Below the pieces are notes generated by a model. It searched no databases and had not been told where the DNA came from. It saw only the letters and a list, made by a program, of their open reading frames with translations. Position numbers and translations under genes: made by a program. Positions 21,496 to 35,622 of a DNA stretch of 64,000 bases are shown piece by piece. Positions within the stretch are counted from its first letter, which is position 1; each line of letters starts with the position of its first letter. This DNA comes from Drosophila pseudoobscura (taxonomy: Eukaryota > Arthropoda > Insecta > Diptera > Drosophilidae), in assembly GCF_009870125.1 (NCBI RefSeq), contig NC_046681.1, positions 5,717,001-5,781,000 of the forward strand, given 5' to 3'.

Positions 21496-22626
21496 GAGGG
21501 GGAACGTTGTGAGTTGCTGCGGACACCGCAACTCTACGGTTATACCCGATACTAAGTCAGTATGGCTCTCCTCCGGCAGACGCCGCTAATATTTAACGAC
21601 ACGACAAAGAGTGCGTGCGAGAGAGACAGAAAATCAGTTTGAGCGTGACGTCGGGCGCTGCGTAGCCACTGCAAATTGATTTGTTCCTTTTGGCTATAAA
21701 AATGATCTGATCTGATCCAGATTCAGCAATCTAATAGATATGGTCATTATCTATGATTCTGCGTTTTTAGTTTTCTCGAACGTGCAATATTGTGGATGCA
21801 ACAGATTTTCGTCCTTTGTGGGGGCGGATGGGGGTATGGCGAAATTCTGAGATATACGTTTTATAGTGACACTTTAAAGGAGTGTGTGTACCAAATTTGG
21901 TTACTCTAGCCTTAATAGTCTCTGAGATTTGTGGTTGCCTCAGATTTTCGTCCTTTGCGGGGGCGGAAGGGGGTGTGGCGAAATTTGGACATGAAACGGT
22001 CAAGGTCCGATATCACAGGAGTGTGGATACCAAATTTGGTTGCTCTGGCTCTTATAGGTTCTGAGATCCTTGAACTCATATTTTCAATTGGCAAAACCGA
22101 CCATGAATCCTGTGTGTTAGAGTGAGACAGAGCGAGAAAGAGTGAAATTGTTTTCGTGATTCTGGCTGTAATAATTATACGATCTGGTTCAGATTTTGCA
22201 CTCTAGAAGATATAGTCATCTTCTACGATTCTGCGTTTTTAGTTTTCTCGTATCTTTAAAATTGTGCATGCCACAGATTTTCGCCCTTTGTGGGGGCGGA
22301 AGTGGGCGGGGCAAAGCTTTGAAATATTTTTGGAGCAGTGACATATCACAGAAGTCTGGATCCAAAACATCGTTGCTCTAGCTCTTATAGTCTTTGAGCA
22401 TTAGGCGCTGAAGGGGACGGACAGACGGACAGACGGACGGACGGACAGACGGACAGACGGACGGACGGACAGACAGACAGGGCTCAATCGACTCGGCTAT
22501 TGATGCTGATCAAGAATATATATACTTTATAGGGTCGGAAACGATTCCTTCTGGACGTTACACACATCCATTTTCACCACAAATCTAATATACCCCAATA
22601 CTCATTTTGAGTATCGGGTATAAAAA
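21496..22626 (+). mobile_element. DINE-1/INE-1-like Helitron remnant, nearly complete
   Basis: Starts GAGGGGGAACGTTGTGAG and ends GAGTATCGGGTATAA. It holds the recognisable DINE-1 core on the minus strand: TTCTTGATCAGCATCAATAG, CCGAGTCGA and the GACG/GACA tetranucleotide tract. Three internal blocks each contain CAGATTTTCG(T/C)CCTTTG followed by a GGGGGCGGA run (starting near 21802, 21941 and 22274). No open frame; non-autonomous. The same 5' part recurs at 58920 and 63486, and the 3' part at 62095 and (inverted) 44120. Confidence 0.85.
22415..22480. repeat. GACG/GACA tetranucleotide tract inside the DINE-1 copy
   Basis: About 16 tetranucleotide units of GGAC and AGAC type. A tract of this kind at this position is a hallmark of DINE-1 elements. 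Confidence 0.85.
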
Positions 22627-25600
22627 TCGTACAACTTTGCAATACCAACAATGAGAAAACTAAAGTCCTGCAAATGCATTTTAATTTCATTCTTTTTTCA
22701 TTTTCAATTTTCTGTTCCCTTCTCAGCTGTTGTTGTTGTTCCCTTGCATCAAATTCGGTTTCTTTTTTTCTCACGTTTTCTCGTATTTTCTGCGATATTT
22801 GCACACTGAACGCCATTCACTGATTGTTTGTTTTGCGTGCCTTTTGTGCAGAACAATGGCAGTGCAGATATGTCAGAGGTAGGACTATATATATGTATGT
22901 ACATACATGTACATCTGGCTAAATGTGGTGCCTGCATTTTTCCCCGCCTGCCCGGGAGTTGGGCTTAAAGTTGGCGTAAATTTCCAAGCATTTCCAAGCG
23001 TAAATATCGTGGGGCAGCGGGCGTGGGGCACAGGTGGAAGCCAGCCATCATGCTGTTCGGCCAATGCAATATATTCCTGTCAAGCTGTGACTCGAATGTT
23101 GGCTTAAAACCCACTCTATGCCAGGGCTGCTCCCTCCTTTCCACGCCCCCTTTTCCTTTGGTTTTATGCCCTGAGCAGCACGGACTCCTTGCTGCGGCAG
23201 ATAGTAGCTTGTAGCTTGCCACGTAGCCGCTTTGACATTACATTGATTGACTTTTGATGTCTGTCCAGGACTGCACCATTTTCCCTCTCTGGGATGCCGT
23301 AAAAATCATGCTACGCTCTTCTTTTCTCTTCTATCCATCTAATATCTAGCCATATCTATCTGTCTATAGCATTTTCCTCATTTTGTTAGTTCTCTCACGT
23401 TCTCTTTTTTGTATACGTTTTTGGGTAATTGTATTGTTATGGCCTATCCCTTCCACCAATAAACCAATAAAATATTCATTCTCAATTAGAGGGAAATGCC
23501 CCTGAAATGGATATCCGACAAAAACTGAGTGTAATCATCGTTTTGGCATTGTTTCTTCCAACCTTCCACACATGCAACCTCCTCCCACCACCATTATGGC
23601 CCTATCGCCTCCATGATGGCCTATGCCTATTAGCCTTCTTGGCAGTCCATTGGTTACATAAATTATAGAAAGGGAAAATTGCCAGGAAAATGCCTGGAAA
23701 AGGTCTGGCTGTCTGTATGCCTGCCGTCTGCTTCTACTTTTGTCGGAGGCAGCAGAAGGCTGATTTCATTAACTTGGCTTAATTGCCTTATAAAAGCCTT
23801 GTGAATGCGCACGGGAGACACAGGACACGCCACGCCCACTTGACCTACATTCTTGAGAATCAGCTAAAACGACACAATCGAAAAGGGGCAGGGGGTTGGG
23901 GGCGGCGGAGTGATATCCACTAGTGGGCCAGTGCATTCTTTAAAGGATTATGGTTGAAGGAGACCTCGTAATCTTCACGTCACGTAATGCCGCAACCTAG
24001 GAAGCAGCAGGTGCTTCACCGAATGCGTGGCATGCCACGCACGTACTCCTCATCGCAGTGGCAGGAATAGGGCTTCCCTTTTCCCTTTTTTTTTATTGTT
24101 ATGCTTGTTGCATGCTTGTTTTTTTTTTACTTCGACAACAATCTGCTTCCGAGACGAGATGGTTCCTTCTGAGAGATGCGTAATCCAAAAGGAGGATTGT
24201 CAGCGGGACAGGAATCGTAAGCAAACGAAGCGCTGCTTGTGCTGCTTGCCACCTTGGATGTGTGGCAAGAATGTGTTTCAATTTGTAATCTTTGGGAGAG
24301 TACAGATCCTACTAGGAGAAGCATAGCTCGTTTCTTGAGCATTTCGTGGGGGGTTTTCAGGTCTTCAACAGATGCCCTAATCGTTCCGAATTACACTTTC
24401 GCCAAGAAATCTCTTAGTGCACACCTTTAGACACTCTCTGCTTTTGAAACAACTGCCTATTCATCAAATCTAAGTATTTTGTGCTGGCCCATAATAATCC
24501 TGACATCCTCCGCCAATCCTCTGTCAGACAATGGCCCTAAATGACTCTAGAAATCCCTTTAGCCAAAGGGCCATGTCTAAAACACTTCGTCACTCGGCAG
24601 CTCTGTACCACCGGAAAGAGTTTTGGCCACGCTTTCAGCTGCAGCTGATTAAGAACAACTTTTTGATATAAATGAGTTGGTGAAAACAAGTCGTCGGCCT
24701 TTGGCTGTCGGCACAATTTGTGCGCTTTTGTTGCGGTCAAGTAACTTTAGAATTCACCGAGCATTGGGCAGAGCAGAGCAGAGCAGAGCCGAGCAGGGAG
24801 ATGGAGATGGAGAGAGAAAACAAGTGCCAAAACAAGTGATGAAAGAAAAAGCGCACATGAAAGGGAATTCTTGAGAGTGTTTCTAAGCCGATTTAATGCC
24901 ATGGTTTGTGGAGTGCTGTGGTGTCTGGTCTGGTGTCTGTGGAGTGGAACCACAAAATGCTATAACAATTTTCAAGCTAATTTTGTTTCGCTTTTCGTTC
25001 GCTGGCAATGGCATTTTGATTAGCAGTGCGATGATGAGACCATGAGACCAGTAGCTTGTCGGTTTCTCAATTGTGCCCGCTGCCCGCTGCCCTCTGCCCG
25101 CTGCCTGTTGCTCTTGCATCCCCAAAGACGATGATGATGGTGGTGGCCAGTCCGCAGGCCATGTGGGATAGCCAACCACCTCACTCTCTTCAGCAGCAGC
25201 ATCCAACGCCATATCCAATCTCCTGTCTCTGTGGTTTTGGCATCGCTTCTTAATAAGCCATCACATCCCCGGACATACCAGGGACGAGGACAAGGACGAG
25301 GATGACTCTGACGCTGATGATGAGACAAGGGCCTCGGTTTAGCAGCTGGTTTAAGGCGAAAGCCCCAGTTAATGCCAATATTTTACTCAACATCTAAGGC
25401 CTTTAAGCTACCACTCCAAGGCGGTGTGTGCAGGGAAAGCAATACATTTTCCGTCTTATTAGCATTGGAGGGGGTGTCGGAGGGTGTAAATATTCAAGTA
25501 GTTGTAAGGAAAAGCCACTTGGTGTTGGGATTTTTGGTTTCAATAATTGCATGTATTTTTTGAATTATTAATAGATTTTTAGATCTAAACATCCCTCTTC

Positions 25601-25818
25601 CATCTTTCCCTGCACAAGCCCGCTTAAAAATCATCTGCAATCGCTGTAAATTCCAATCAAATCGCCTAAATATCCAACAAAATCAAAGACAAGCCTCATT
25701 AAAGCTTAAACAGCTATTACTTTGAACTACTTACAAGACCCCCTATAGCCCCTCCTCCGCTCCCTCGACTGCATCTACCAGCCACAACTTTCACACCGCT
25801 CACCGGGTGGCAAACTTA

Positions 25819-25868
25819 ATCAATCAAATCCCGTAAAGATTGATGGATTGATTGCCCGCCGATCAATG
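25819..25868. promoter_or_regulatory. Cluster of Exd/Hox-like composite sites
   Basis: Within 50 bp lie ATCAATCA (TGATTGAT on the minus strand, 25819-25826), TGATGGAT (25841-25848), ATTGATTG (25847-25854) and GATCAATG (25861-25868). TGATNNAT is the established composite recognition motif of Extradenticle with anterior Hox proteins. Function here is inferred from motif density only. Confidence 0.3.
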
Positions 25869-27964
25869 CGAGGCGGAACGAAGGCACGCGCTCTAATTGG
25901 GGACGTGCTTTTGGGACCCGCAGAGAGCGGAGCGTTACAACCATTTTATTTGGACGATTTACGAGTATTTTTATGTGGTTTTTCGGTCACCTTCTCTCTC
26001 AGCTGTTCAGCTATTTAGCTGTTTGTTTTTCCTCCCAACTTCCGCTGCTGCTGCTGCTGCTGTTTAGGGAATGTTTCGCATTTAATGAGCTCTGATTTGA
26101 ATTTCAGTTTGGGGTTTGATTTATTTTCAGAGGACCGGACCATAGCCCGCATTGAAATGGAAATTGAAAAACCGAGTTACGCTATTTATTTATTCTGTTT
26201 TTTTTTTGTTAACCTTGAAAACACGCTAGAGCGTATCGGCTAGGGTGGGATCTCCACTGCTGATCTCATTTTCGAGTATTGGCGGCTCCATGAGTCAGGC
26301 GGCGTATATATTTGGTTTAATTTTCCAGCGATTGCATTGGGAGTTGGATTTGGGAATTTATTGCCAAAACGAATCAGAAAACAAATGCTTTCCTGATTGC
26401 CTTGAGGCGGCAAATATGTCGGAAATACTAGTCGGAAACAAAAAATACATAGGGTATTAGTGTGGCTTTGTCAGCCGCGACATATGTACATATATCACTA
26501 TAGAAAAAAACAAACACAAACAGTCCACGCAGTGGAACAAAGTCCCGTTGTTCTATACTGCATGCAAGTGTGTTGTTTGCATTTTCCTGAGAGCCCAAGA
26601 GCATCAGAGCAAGATAGCAAGATAGCAAGAGAGCCAAAGATCGAGAGAGCGAGTGGGGTTGTAGGCTTAGGTGCATTATTGTTGTTGGTGCTGACAGATC
26701 AAACAGAATTGAGAGAGACTATGTTCCGAACATGATCGGACAAGCAAAAAGCGAGCATAGAGGGAGAGACGGATTAAGGCGGCACCTGACAATTGAAGCT
26801 TCAGTGCGGTGCTCAAGGTAGAATAAACAGCACAGAGTATAGCAACAGGCGACATATTTAATAATTATTGTATTATTATTATTGTATATTATTATTGTAT
26901 ATTATTATTATTTTATTATATATATAAATGCATGCTGGAGCCCAAATGCATGAATCGAGAGCAGAGTATATATGTATGTACAAACATAAATAGAGATGAT
27001 ATTGTGGCGATCTAAAAGGAGATATACTCTTATATTTATTTGTAACTGAACGATTTTTACCTATGCATTTTAGTATGCCATTTGCTCTAACATTTCCTTG
27101 AATCTAGAATCTTATATAATATCCATACTCATTTTCACATTTGTATTCATTTTTATACATTTTTAATACAAATCTTGCACGTTCGGATATCATAGAAAAT
27201 TTCTCTGGGAAAAGCTGCAGTACTTGTATGAAAATTTATTTTAAGATACAGCTAATATTTAAGTCGATTTTCTTTTTGCCGAGGGACTAGAAAACACCAT
27301 TATCTTCAACTAAAAATCTCAAAAAATTTTTTGAATGACAATTTTTCAAGATCATCTTTGGTAGAGAAGTTCAACGTTAATCGGAAAAGTCATAGAACAC
27401 TTCTTTTCTGTTATTTTAGAAGAGAATATCATTGTCAAGGCCCTCCCACCATATCAATTTCTCTCTCGTTTAATACATTTCCAATCCCTCGTTGACTTTC
27501 ATTACCTCATCCCCATAAATGTCGAATGTCCTTCGTGTTGCCATTAATTTCAAACTTTATTTGTGGTGCAACCTTCAGCTCTATTTTTACCAAGGATATG
27601 CAAATGCGGCTGATCGTAAACACGAGACACGTGCATCTTTGAAAATGTCATCGAAACGTGAATACGGAAAATGGAAGATGGAAAATGGTAAATTAAGAGC
27701 CAGCAAAACAGGCTTTGAATAGAGAATAAAATGCATCAGCAGGTAGGATGCCCCGGGACACACTTCATGGACACACACATATGTAAGAAAGGTCATTGTG
27801 GGGCGGAGGAGGGCTTTGTGGGCCCTGTGTGGGCGTGGCAGTGGGCCAACAAAGAGCATGTACAATCATCAGGCAGATAAAAAGCCATAAAAAGCAGAAG
27901 CAGCAACAGCACGGAACCAACACGGAAACAAATAAAAATCAACAGGATTAAATATGCAACCGTC

Positions 27965-27980
27965 CACACACACACACACC

Positions 27981-28019
<39 letters not shown>
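27965..28019. repeat. (CA)n microsatellite
   Basis: Two CA blocks (27965-27979 and 27984-28019) separated by a short interruption. Confidence 0.88.
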
Positions 28020-28022
<3 letters not shown>

Positions 28023-31000
28023 CTTTCCTCCTCTTTTTCTCCTCCTATGTTTCGTCATCTCTTTCGCTTTCTATGAGCCTCTGCCTCTGACTCTGCACGG
28101 GGCTTAGCCTTGTGCCTTTCCTTCCGCCTTTCCTTCCACCTTTCCTCCTGCCTTGATGGGGGTTTGGGCTTAGGGTTGCGTCTGCTGCTGCTGTGTGGCG
28201 GCCAATCTGTTACATTTTGTCATGGATTTCCATGCAACGTCTTCGTGCCACACACTCTCTTTCTCTGTCTCTGTCTCTGTCTCTGCCTGCCTGTATCTGT
28301 GTGTGTTTGGGTGTCCTTCGCACGTTTTACCTTCAGCTGAGGCTGTGGCAATGTGACTGCCATGGCTATGGAGCTGCTGCTCATGTAACACCCAACCCCA
28401 GGGGCAGGCACACAGGCAGGCGGAAAATTCAACAAGTTCGGGGCCGAACGTTGGGCAATCGAATGTCAGTTACCGCGTAACAGAGCTGGCAATCGAAGGG
28501 GGAATAGTGGAAGTTATGAATGATATTCCCCGTTATGTTCGAGTCGAACTTTTGGGGACTTCAGGCCAGGAAAGATGTCCATCAAAAGACCTCCCTCTGT
28601 GTATGGCTTATGGCCTTAGTAGTGTCTTACGAAGGAAATTTTCGGTAGAGGATGATTTCCCCACAGGGGATTTGAAAACCCAATGAAAACTGTCTTCAAA
28701 GAAATCTCTTTCCTTATGCTTTTTGGTCTGAAACGTGAATAGTGTCCCAGAGGAATGTCTCCTATAGAAATATGATCCCATAAGGGAGATGTCCTTTAAG
28801 CAACCCTGCCAAGAACGGTATTAATTTGAGGAATATTCCCTCTAACCCTCTGCATAAACAGTCTCTCCCTCTGTCCATACAACCCTCCACCAAAAGTCCG
28901 AATACCCACCAAAAACAAGTACTTTTAACCATTTCCGCTGGCCATCTTCCATCTTTCTAGACACATCTTAAAAATTTATTACCCACTTTATGCAGGAAGC
29001 GGATGGGTCCTCTCCACGGACTCACCCCAGCAGACGGAAAGAAATGTCTTCTGAAATATTTAAACTTTTTTACAATTAAAGCAGAAGCATTGGGAAAGGA
29101 AATGTAGAAAATGTACAGGAAATACTACGAAAACGTGCAATTGCAACATGTGTTGCGCACTACATCCTTGAGCTTTCCCGATTTGAAGTGGAATTTCCTC
29201 TTCAATTCAATTTTCGCCACACGCCAGAGACATTTATTTGAAAAATATTGCAAAGAAATTGAAATAGAAATAGAACTGGTTTCTTGTTTGATTTTCCACT
29301 CGTTTTCCCCCCACACACCCACACACACAAACATAATTTTAAACGTTTTTTCCGCCCTACTGTTCCACTCTCTATTTCCTCTTTTTTTCCACTCATTTTC
29401 CCCCCACTCCCCACATTCTCCCCTTTTTCCCTCTGATTGCTAACCTTGTTAAATGCCATTTTGCCACACGTGGCAAGGTTAAAAGACCAAGCGCCATGGC
29501 GGCCATGCCTCTCAGAAGCCAGAAACCAGAAGCATTTTCCCCCACTTTCCCGCCCATTTTCAAGTCGCCACGTAAGTGAATTATCCCCGCATTTGACGCA
29601 TTTCCATTTCGAATTTCGCATTCGTACAACTCGACGTATGAGTGATATTCCATCCGTAGATTTTCATGTGAAAATTGCATTTGCTGAACACCATTTTGAG
29701 GGGGTTCGAAATGGGCTGGGAAGTGGAAAACATTGCTGCTAGGCTGCGGATAATTAGGGAAATTCAATGACGGCACCACCACCAGGAGAAGCAGGAGGAG
29801 GAGGAGGAGAAGCACATCAAGGAAGCAAAGGATTCGATAATGAAATACCATTGAAGAATCAATGAGGCGGCGGCAGAGAGTACTCTCAAATATTCAAATG
29901 TCAATCGGTAATGGCAGATGGTTTCTTTTGGGAGGTCCCAGGTGCAGAGCTGAATGTGAGGCAATATGTTTCATAGATCTTTAAGTTAATAATTTTCCAA
30001 GTAAAGGTATGATTTGTACGGCTTTAAGAATTTCAGCAGTTGCTCCTTCTGGCAGTTTCCTTCTATTGGACATAAATTGAAACCAGGAATGATGGATTTT
30101 CCATCCATTGGAGCGTCATTGTTCATCCTACAAATGTCCTTCCATTTCAATAGGAGTTCAATCTATTTCTGAGGGCAACGGCCTTCTTCTTCAATGGAAC
30201 ATCCTTCCTCCTCTCAAAAGGAACAATGCAGCTGCAGTGTCCCTCTCCTGCCCCGAAGAACAATGCCATACCGTTCGATAACTTTAGATTGAGATAAAGG
30301 TAAGCTTCTTATCGAATTTGCATAGCAGCGCTGACAATGGGGTGTTCGTCCCATCCGTTTTGGCCATCAATTTGAAGGCATTGTTCATCTTCCAATCATT
30401 TTCCATGCCAATTTGTTTCATAAATCTTTCATTTCAAAAGCTGCAACTGTTCCAAATGCTGCAATTGCTCTGGTCACTCCCCTTCCTCTGCTCTAAAGTA
30501 CAGAGAGTTTTCCCAGGGAAGTCCTTTCATTGTTTGCACTGCAATTTGTGTCCTCTGTAGCTGCTTGTTTTCCGATCAAAAGATCACGTACTCGACTCGC
30601 ACATCAATTAGTTTTCTAGACAATGCAAAAGGATTAAAGGTCCTGATGGCTTGAGCTTTGATTGCCACCTGAAGATACACATGCAACACATGCCACACAC
30701 AAAAGCGTTGCATGTACACATGTAAATTAATTTAATTTCCAAGACAATGCACACAAGGCTCCTCCTGCCTTCCTTCTTCGTTCTTCCTTTCCTCCTTTCT
30801 GATGCTGCTGCAAATTGCTATAAATTTCCACCTTCCTGCCCAAAAAAAAGAGGCGTGGCCTGGCGGTGCTGCTTCCTGTGGGCGTGGTTCCGGGCAATTT
30901 AACACCTTGGTTGCCCGCGCAATAATTTTGCGGTTAGGCCGCAAACATTTCGCATATCAATCATACGCCCCGTTAGCCAGCAAGTGCAAAAATCGTTCAA

Positions 31001-34000
31001 CATGGCTGAACTTTGACCTGTGCCCACTACAGGTGCCCCCCTCCTTCCTCCCGCTTTCCCGACTATTTGTGCTACTGACAGCTCAACTTGCGATATTTTT
31101 GCAGTGGTTTAATCAGTGAAAAGTGTGGGAAAATGTGCGGCTTTCCTTCGGGGGCTACTTACAGTTTTCAATTTCGACTTTTACTTCCAGTCCTTCAGAG
31201 AGGCTTCAGCGGGGACGAGAGCGGGGAGAGGGTCAGTCCTGCAAGAAGAGAGTAACAGAATTTGCATAAATTTAATAAAAAACGAATTAAATTTTGTCAA
31301 AATGGTACGGCCCAAGAGAGGTGGTGAGGGAAGAGGAGGCAGTGTGCCCATGGGCCATTGTCAGCGACATTGTCAAAAGTGTATAATGAAAATGTATGCG
31401 CGGAAAATGTGCGGAAATCGAGCGCATCCCTGAAATTTCACTGCTGATGAGGGTCGAGTGGAAGAAACTGGGAGAATCGTTGTAGCAAGGGAGATGGAGG
31501 AGGGGTGGCATTGAAATAGTTTCGCAAATATTAAACAGAGGAATGTGCGCCCGCTCTCTACTGCACTTCGTTCAGCCATAAAGCCCTTCAACTGTAATTG
31601 TATCTGTATCTTTTGCCCAACTAGCGCCGGAGAGCGGTTTTTGGTATTTTTAGAGATATGCGGGGTATTCCGGTAGAACACTACTAAATCTGCACAGAAA
31701 CTGCAAATGTACTTATCATCTATCTCCTTTAAGTTCCCAAAGCTTCAGGACATACTCTGGGACACTCTGCTGTCAAAGGTTGTTGGACAAGCTTCGAGAC
31801 TGTATTCTGGAAACGACTCCTCCAGAGCTGCAGCTTGGGAAAGACAAAATTTGCTTTGCTTTTCCTAGACCTTTCCCAGAATCCTGACTAATCTCCTGCA
31901 TGGACAGATTCCTCTACAGACTACAAGCTCTTGACTCCAGCAGACTCCTAGACTGCGGCAGCCTTCTAGACTTACTTCTGGGGAAAAATTTGAGCAGGTT
32001 TCTACAGAGAGGACTCCCCAAACAATTCCGAGAAACATATTCTAAATAGCAAGGACAGATCCCAGTACAAACATCCTACACGTCTGACGCTGCGGATTAC
32101 AACAGCCAACACCCAAAAAAGGTTTTGACCACAACTGTGTGACCAACGTGGCCCAGTCCCGACTCCAGTCCGCTGCTTTGGGCCATAAATTAGTTATGCT
32201 TCATGGCTGCAAGCACAGGATATACCCAGAGCTCTACCTCGGTGTAGGAGCAACAACGAGGACTCCTGCAATAAATCACGAATCTGTCGCTGCCTGCGGG
32301 CTGGACTCCCTCCAGAACTTTGCTGCTTTCGGAGGCAGTTGTTGTGACAAGAGTTCTGTGCTCTGCTCTGCTGTGATGCCGCCGGAGGATCAGAAGCCCG
32401 GGAATCCCTCCAATGCAAATTACGTCGAGTCGAGCCGAGTCCTTTTGTTTGAATGCAATGCGCTTCACCTCATCCCCACACAAACATTTCTGATGATTAC
32501 TCGGGGACTTGTTATTTCATTTGTATTTATTCCAGAAATTACTTCAGCTTCCGTTGGATGTTCTTCTCTGAAAAGACGAGGGTATATCCACTTTCACGGA
32601 CGCCATGCATGCTCTTTTCCACAGGCTATAGACTGAAACAGATTCTGCAGATTCTGGAACCTTTCCACAACCTCCAGCCTCCAGCGACAAGCTACACTCT
32701 GCAGAATTTTCCTCTGCCTTTGGGCCAAGCGTCGAAGGGTAGCCAAAAGCATCTCTTGACAAAAAGTTATCTTTCCTCTTGATTTAATATGAAATATTTC
32801 ACAGAATGCCAGCAGGAAAAAGGCAACAAAAAGCAGGAAAGAGTATAATACTGTCGTACTTGTTCTCCTAAATGGCTAAAAGGATGTTGTTTTTTTCCTC
32901 ACATAAATGGCTAAAAGCTGCTTCTGTAGAGTGTGGACAATGGCTTGGAGGGGTGCGTAGCCAAGATTTATTTCAAAGACAAAAAGAGTTGACTTGAGAG
33001 ATTTGTTAAGCTGTTATCTTGCGGAAGGAGAAGTGGCATAAATGTATCTTCTTCTGTTCGTGTATCTAGATAGAAGTCGAGAGCAAGCAACAGGTGACTC
33101 GGAAACCGTTCAAGCCCCAAACCTTCCCTACAGAAGGAACTAGTATATAATAAACAATTTCTTTCATATTCTAGCCAAGGATATGGCCACAAATGTATCG
33201 GAAATGCCTAATTCCAATGGAAATTTGATTTCAAATGATAGCTAATCCAGAGTTAAACTGCTTTTCCTTCTTTTAGCCCTCTTTTACTCCTTTTTCAAGC
33301 CATCTCCTTAGCTAAAATGCACTCTCAGACAAGTAATCAAAGAAACCCAATCATAATTGAAATATAATACAGAAAGATCCTCAAGAGAGAGATGGGCACT
33401 CGCTCTATCCATCAGCATATCCCTCCCATCTATTGGTTATTCAATACTTTTTCAGAAGCTTTACTTACGGCTAACAAATTGCTCAACATTTGTACGCTTT
33501 TAGCGCTTTTGGCCATTGTCGTCCCCAAAGGACCAAGGGAAGGTCGCAGGACATGGCAAAACCAATTTAGTTGGCAACTTGTCTTCAATCGGTAGGGATT
33601 CGATTCGGGCACTTTCGGACCAAAAGTTGTGGCAGGGTAGTGTGTCTTTTGTTGGCCAAGAAGTTATTGTTATACCCAGGACACACGGAAATACAAAAGC
33701 AATCAGGATGCAAATGCAATTGGGGAGAGCAGCGGAAAGGAACCCCCCAGAAGGCAGAGCAACGGCGAGGAACCCCCAAGAAGGGGGAAGGACGAAAACC
33801 AAAGAGAGGCAAGAGAAGCAGGAGCAGCAACCTCAAGGAAAGCCAAGAGACGGGGAAGAAGGAATCCTCGACGAAAAGCGAGGGCTGTACCAATGGAAAA
33901 AGCAATCCGATAGGGGGGCTGACAAGGTGATGGTGATAAATATTGAGCACAATAAGCCACTGAGAGACCCGCAAGCGTTTCCACTTTCGAGTGTCATTGA

Positions 34001-35622
34001 TGCAAGGCCCCTCGCCCACCCCCTGACCACCCACGAATAGAATGCAACGCTCTTTCATTCAATTTCATTTCTTCACTTTGGGGATTTTAGATTTTCTGTG
34101 GGGGAGGAGCAAATAGCTGAGGACCTGCTTCATATCCTGTAAATTATGGATTGATTGTTGGTATCCGAATGATGGATGTCATCTTCCAACGAAGAAAATT
34201 ACTCCAGGGCTTCGTTCTGTGTTGACCTATTCCATAAAACGCTCGATAACAATCGTTATTTTTCCCGCTCCGCAACATGGGTATTCCATATTCCACAGCT
34301 GAATGGCTTAACCATTTGTTCAGCTGCTGCTTTCTATTTTCGTTGCACTACTCCTCTCCTGAAATATAAAACAAAAGACAAAGAGTGGGCAAGGACAATG
34401 CCAAAGCCTCCAGCGACACGAGGGGGTCTGGTCTGCCTTTTGCAACCGGCTGGCCTGCGAGGCTGTTGCATTGATGTTGCATTGAAAGCGAAGGCGAATG
34501 GCAAGGTCACGCCACATGCCACACACACAAAAAGTACAAAATATTGAGGGGCAAAAAATAAAAGGGAGAAAATATATACATGAGCAGCATAACAAAATAC
34601 TACACAGAAGAGCAGGCAAAAACAGAGGCAATATTCAGAGGAAACCGAAAAAAAGAGGAGCATGAGAGTGAAAATAAAGAGAGGCGGAGGCAGAGGCAGA
34701 AGCAAACACAACACTGGAGGAATGTGAAAGCGGGGCAATAATGAAGGCACGCACATAAACCAGCCGCGCCGCACCGGATGTACCAAAGGACTCCCCATGC
34801 CGGCCATGCGGCTGCGGTGGCGTATGCGTAACGCGTGCCCAAAACAAAGTTTCGTCCTTCTGCCCTGCTGTTTTCCCAAAATTTTTCCTCTAAATTTTGT
34901 GTACAAATTGAAAGCAAACAAGACAATTTTTCTGCCCTCCTCCCTCTCCAAACAGGTAATCGGAAAAAGTTAACTAGAGGCAAAAGAGAACAACTTTTTT
35001 GGGAGTCACCAGCATAGAGCTGGTCAGTCCATTACATGGCTTAAGCGATCTTAATTATCATGAGAATGGTTTTGTGTGTTTCTCAGGGGGCACAGAAAAA
35101 TACTAACAATAATAATACACGCAAATATTTGTTTCGTTCTTTTGTTACACGCTGAAAATGAAATGTTGGCCATTAGGTTGGCCAACAGAGAGGAGAACCA
35201 AAGCCATCCAAAGAAAAGAGAAGAATGCGACGTAAGGAGGGAGGAGTAAAGAGTAGAGTCTGAATATAGAGTGGCAGTACGAGTGGTCGTAATCGTATGT
35301 GTAGCAATTGTTGTTTGCTTTTCTCTGTCTCTCTCTCTTGTGAGAATTGAGCTGGCAAACAAGCACTCTTGGCCACTCACTCGCTCACTTGCTCGCTCCC
35401 ACTATTGTTGGCCCATCAATTATGCACTTTGTCATGAGAAGAATTCACTGACATGGTTTGCATTCAGTGTTGGGCAATGCCTTCATTGTTGGCAGTGCGG
35501 TGCGTGCGTCTGTGGGAACTGTACTTATTTCTTGGGAAATTGGGAAATCTTAAGATTTCTTCACTCTATTTTCTGTGAATTCATGTTTATCATATAGATG
35601 TTGAGAGTTGATCCTTAATCAT

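Larger units (their letters stand above)
22627..35620. other. Non-coding stretch, no gene seen
   Basis: Thirteen kilobases without a convincing exon. Contents noted: a GAGCA repeat near 24776-24791, a Hox/Exd-like site cluster at 25819-25868, a (CTG)n run at about 26044-26061, an AT-rich TTATTA region at 26.86-26.93 kb, and CA/TG and CT runs around 27.97-28.30 kb. Several open frames above 100 codons occur (for example 32139-32636 and 33516-34040) but are compositionally skewed and lack splice or start support. Confidence 0.5.

Noticed and set aside
22415..22480. CRISPR-like or satellite array
   Set aside because: It is the tetranucleotide tract of a DINE-1 element, and the DNA is eukaryotic.
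32139..32636. 165-codon plus-strand ORF
   Set aside because: No start context, splice sites, promoter or recognisable motif; composition is like the surrounding DNA.
33516..34040. 174-codon Lys/Glu/Gln-rich plus-strand ORF
   Set aside because: Low-complexity purine-rich DNA yields such frames; no supporting signals.
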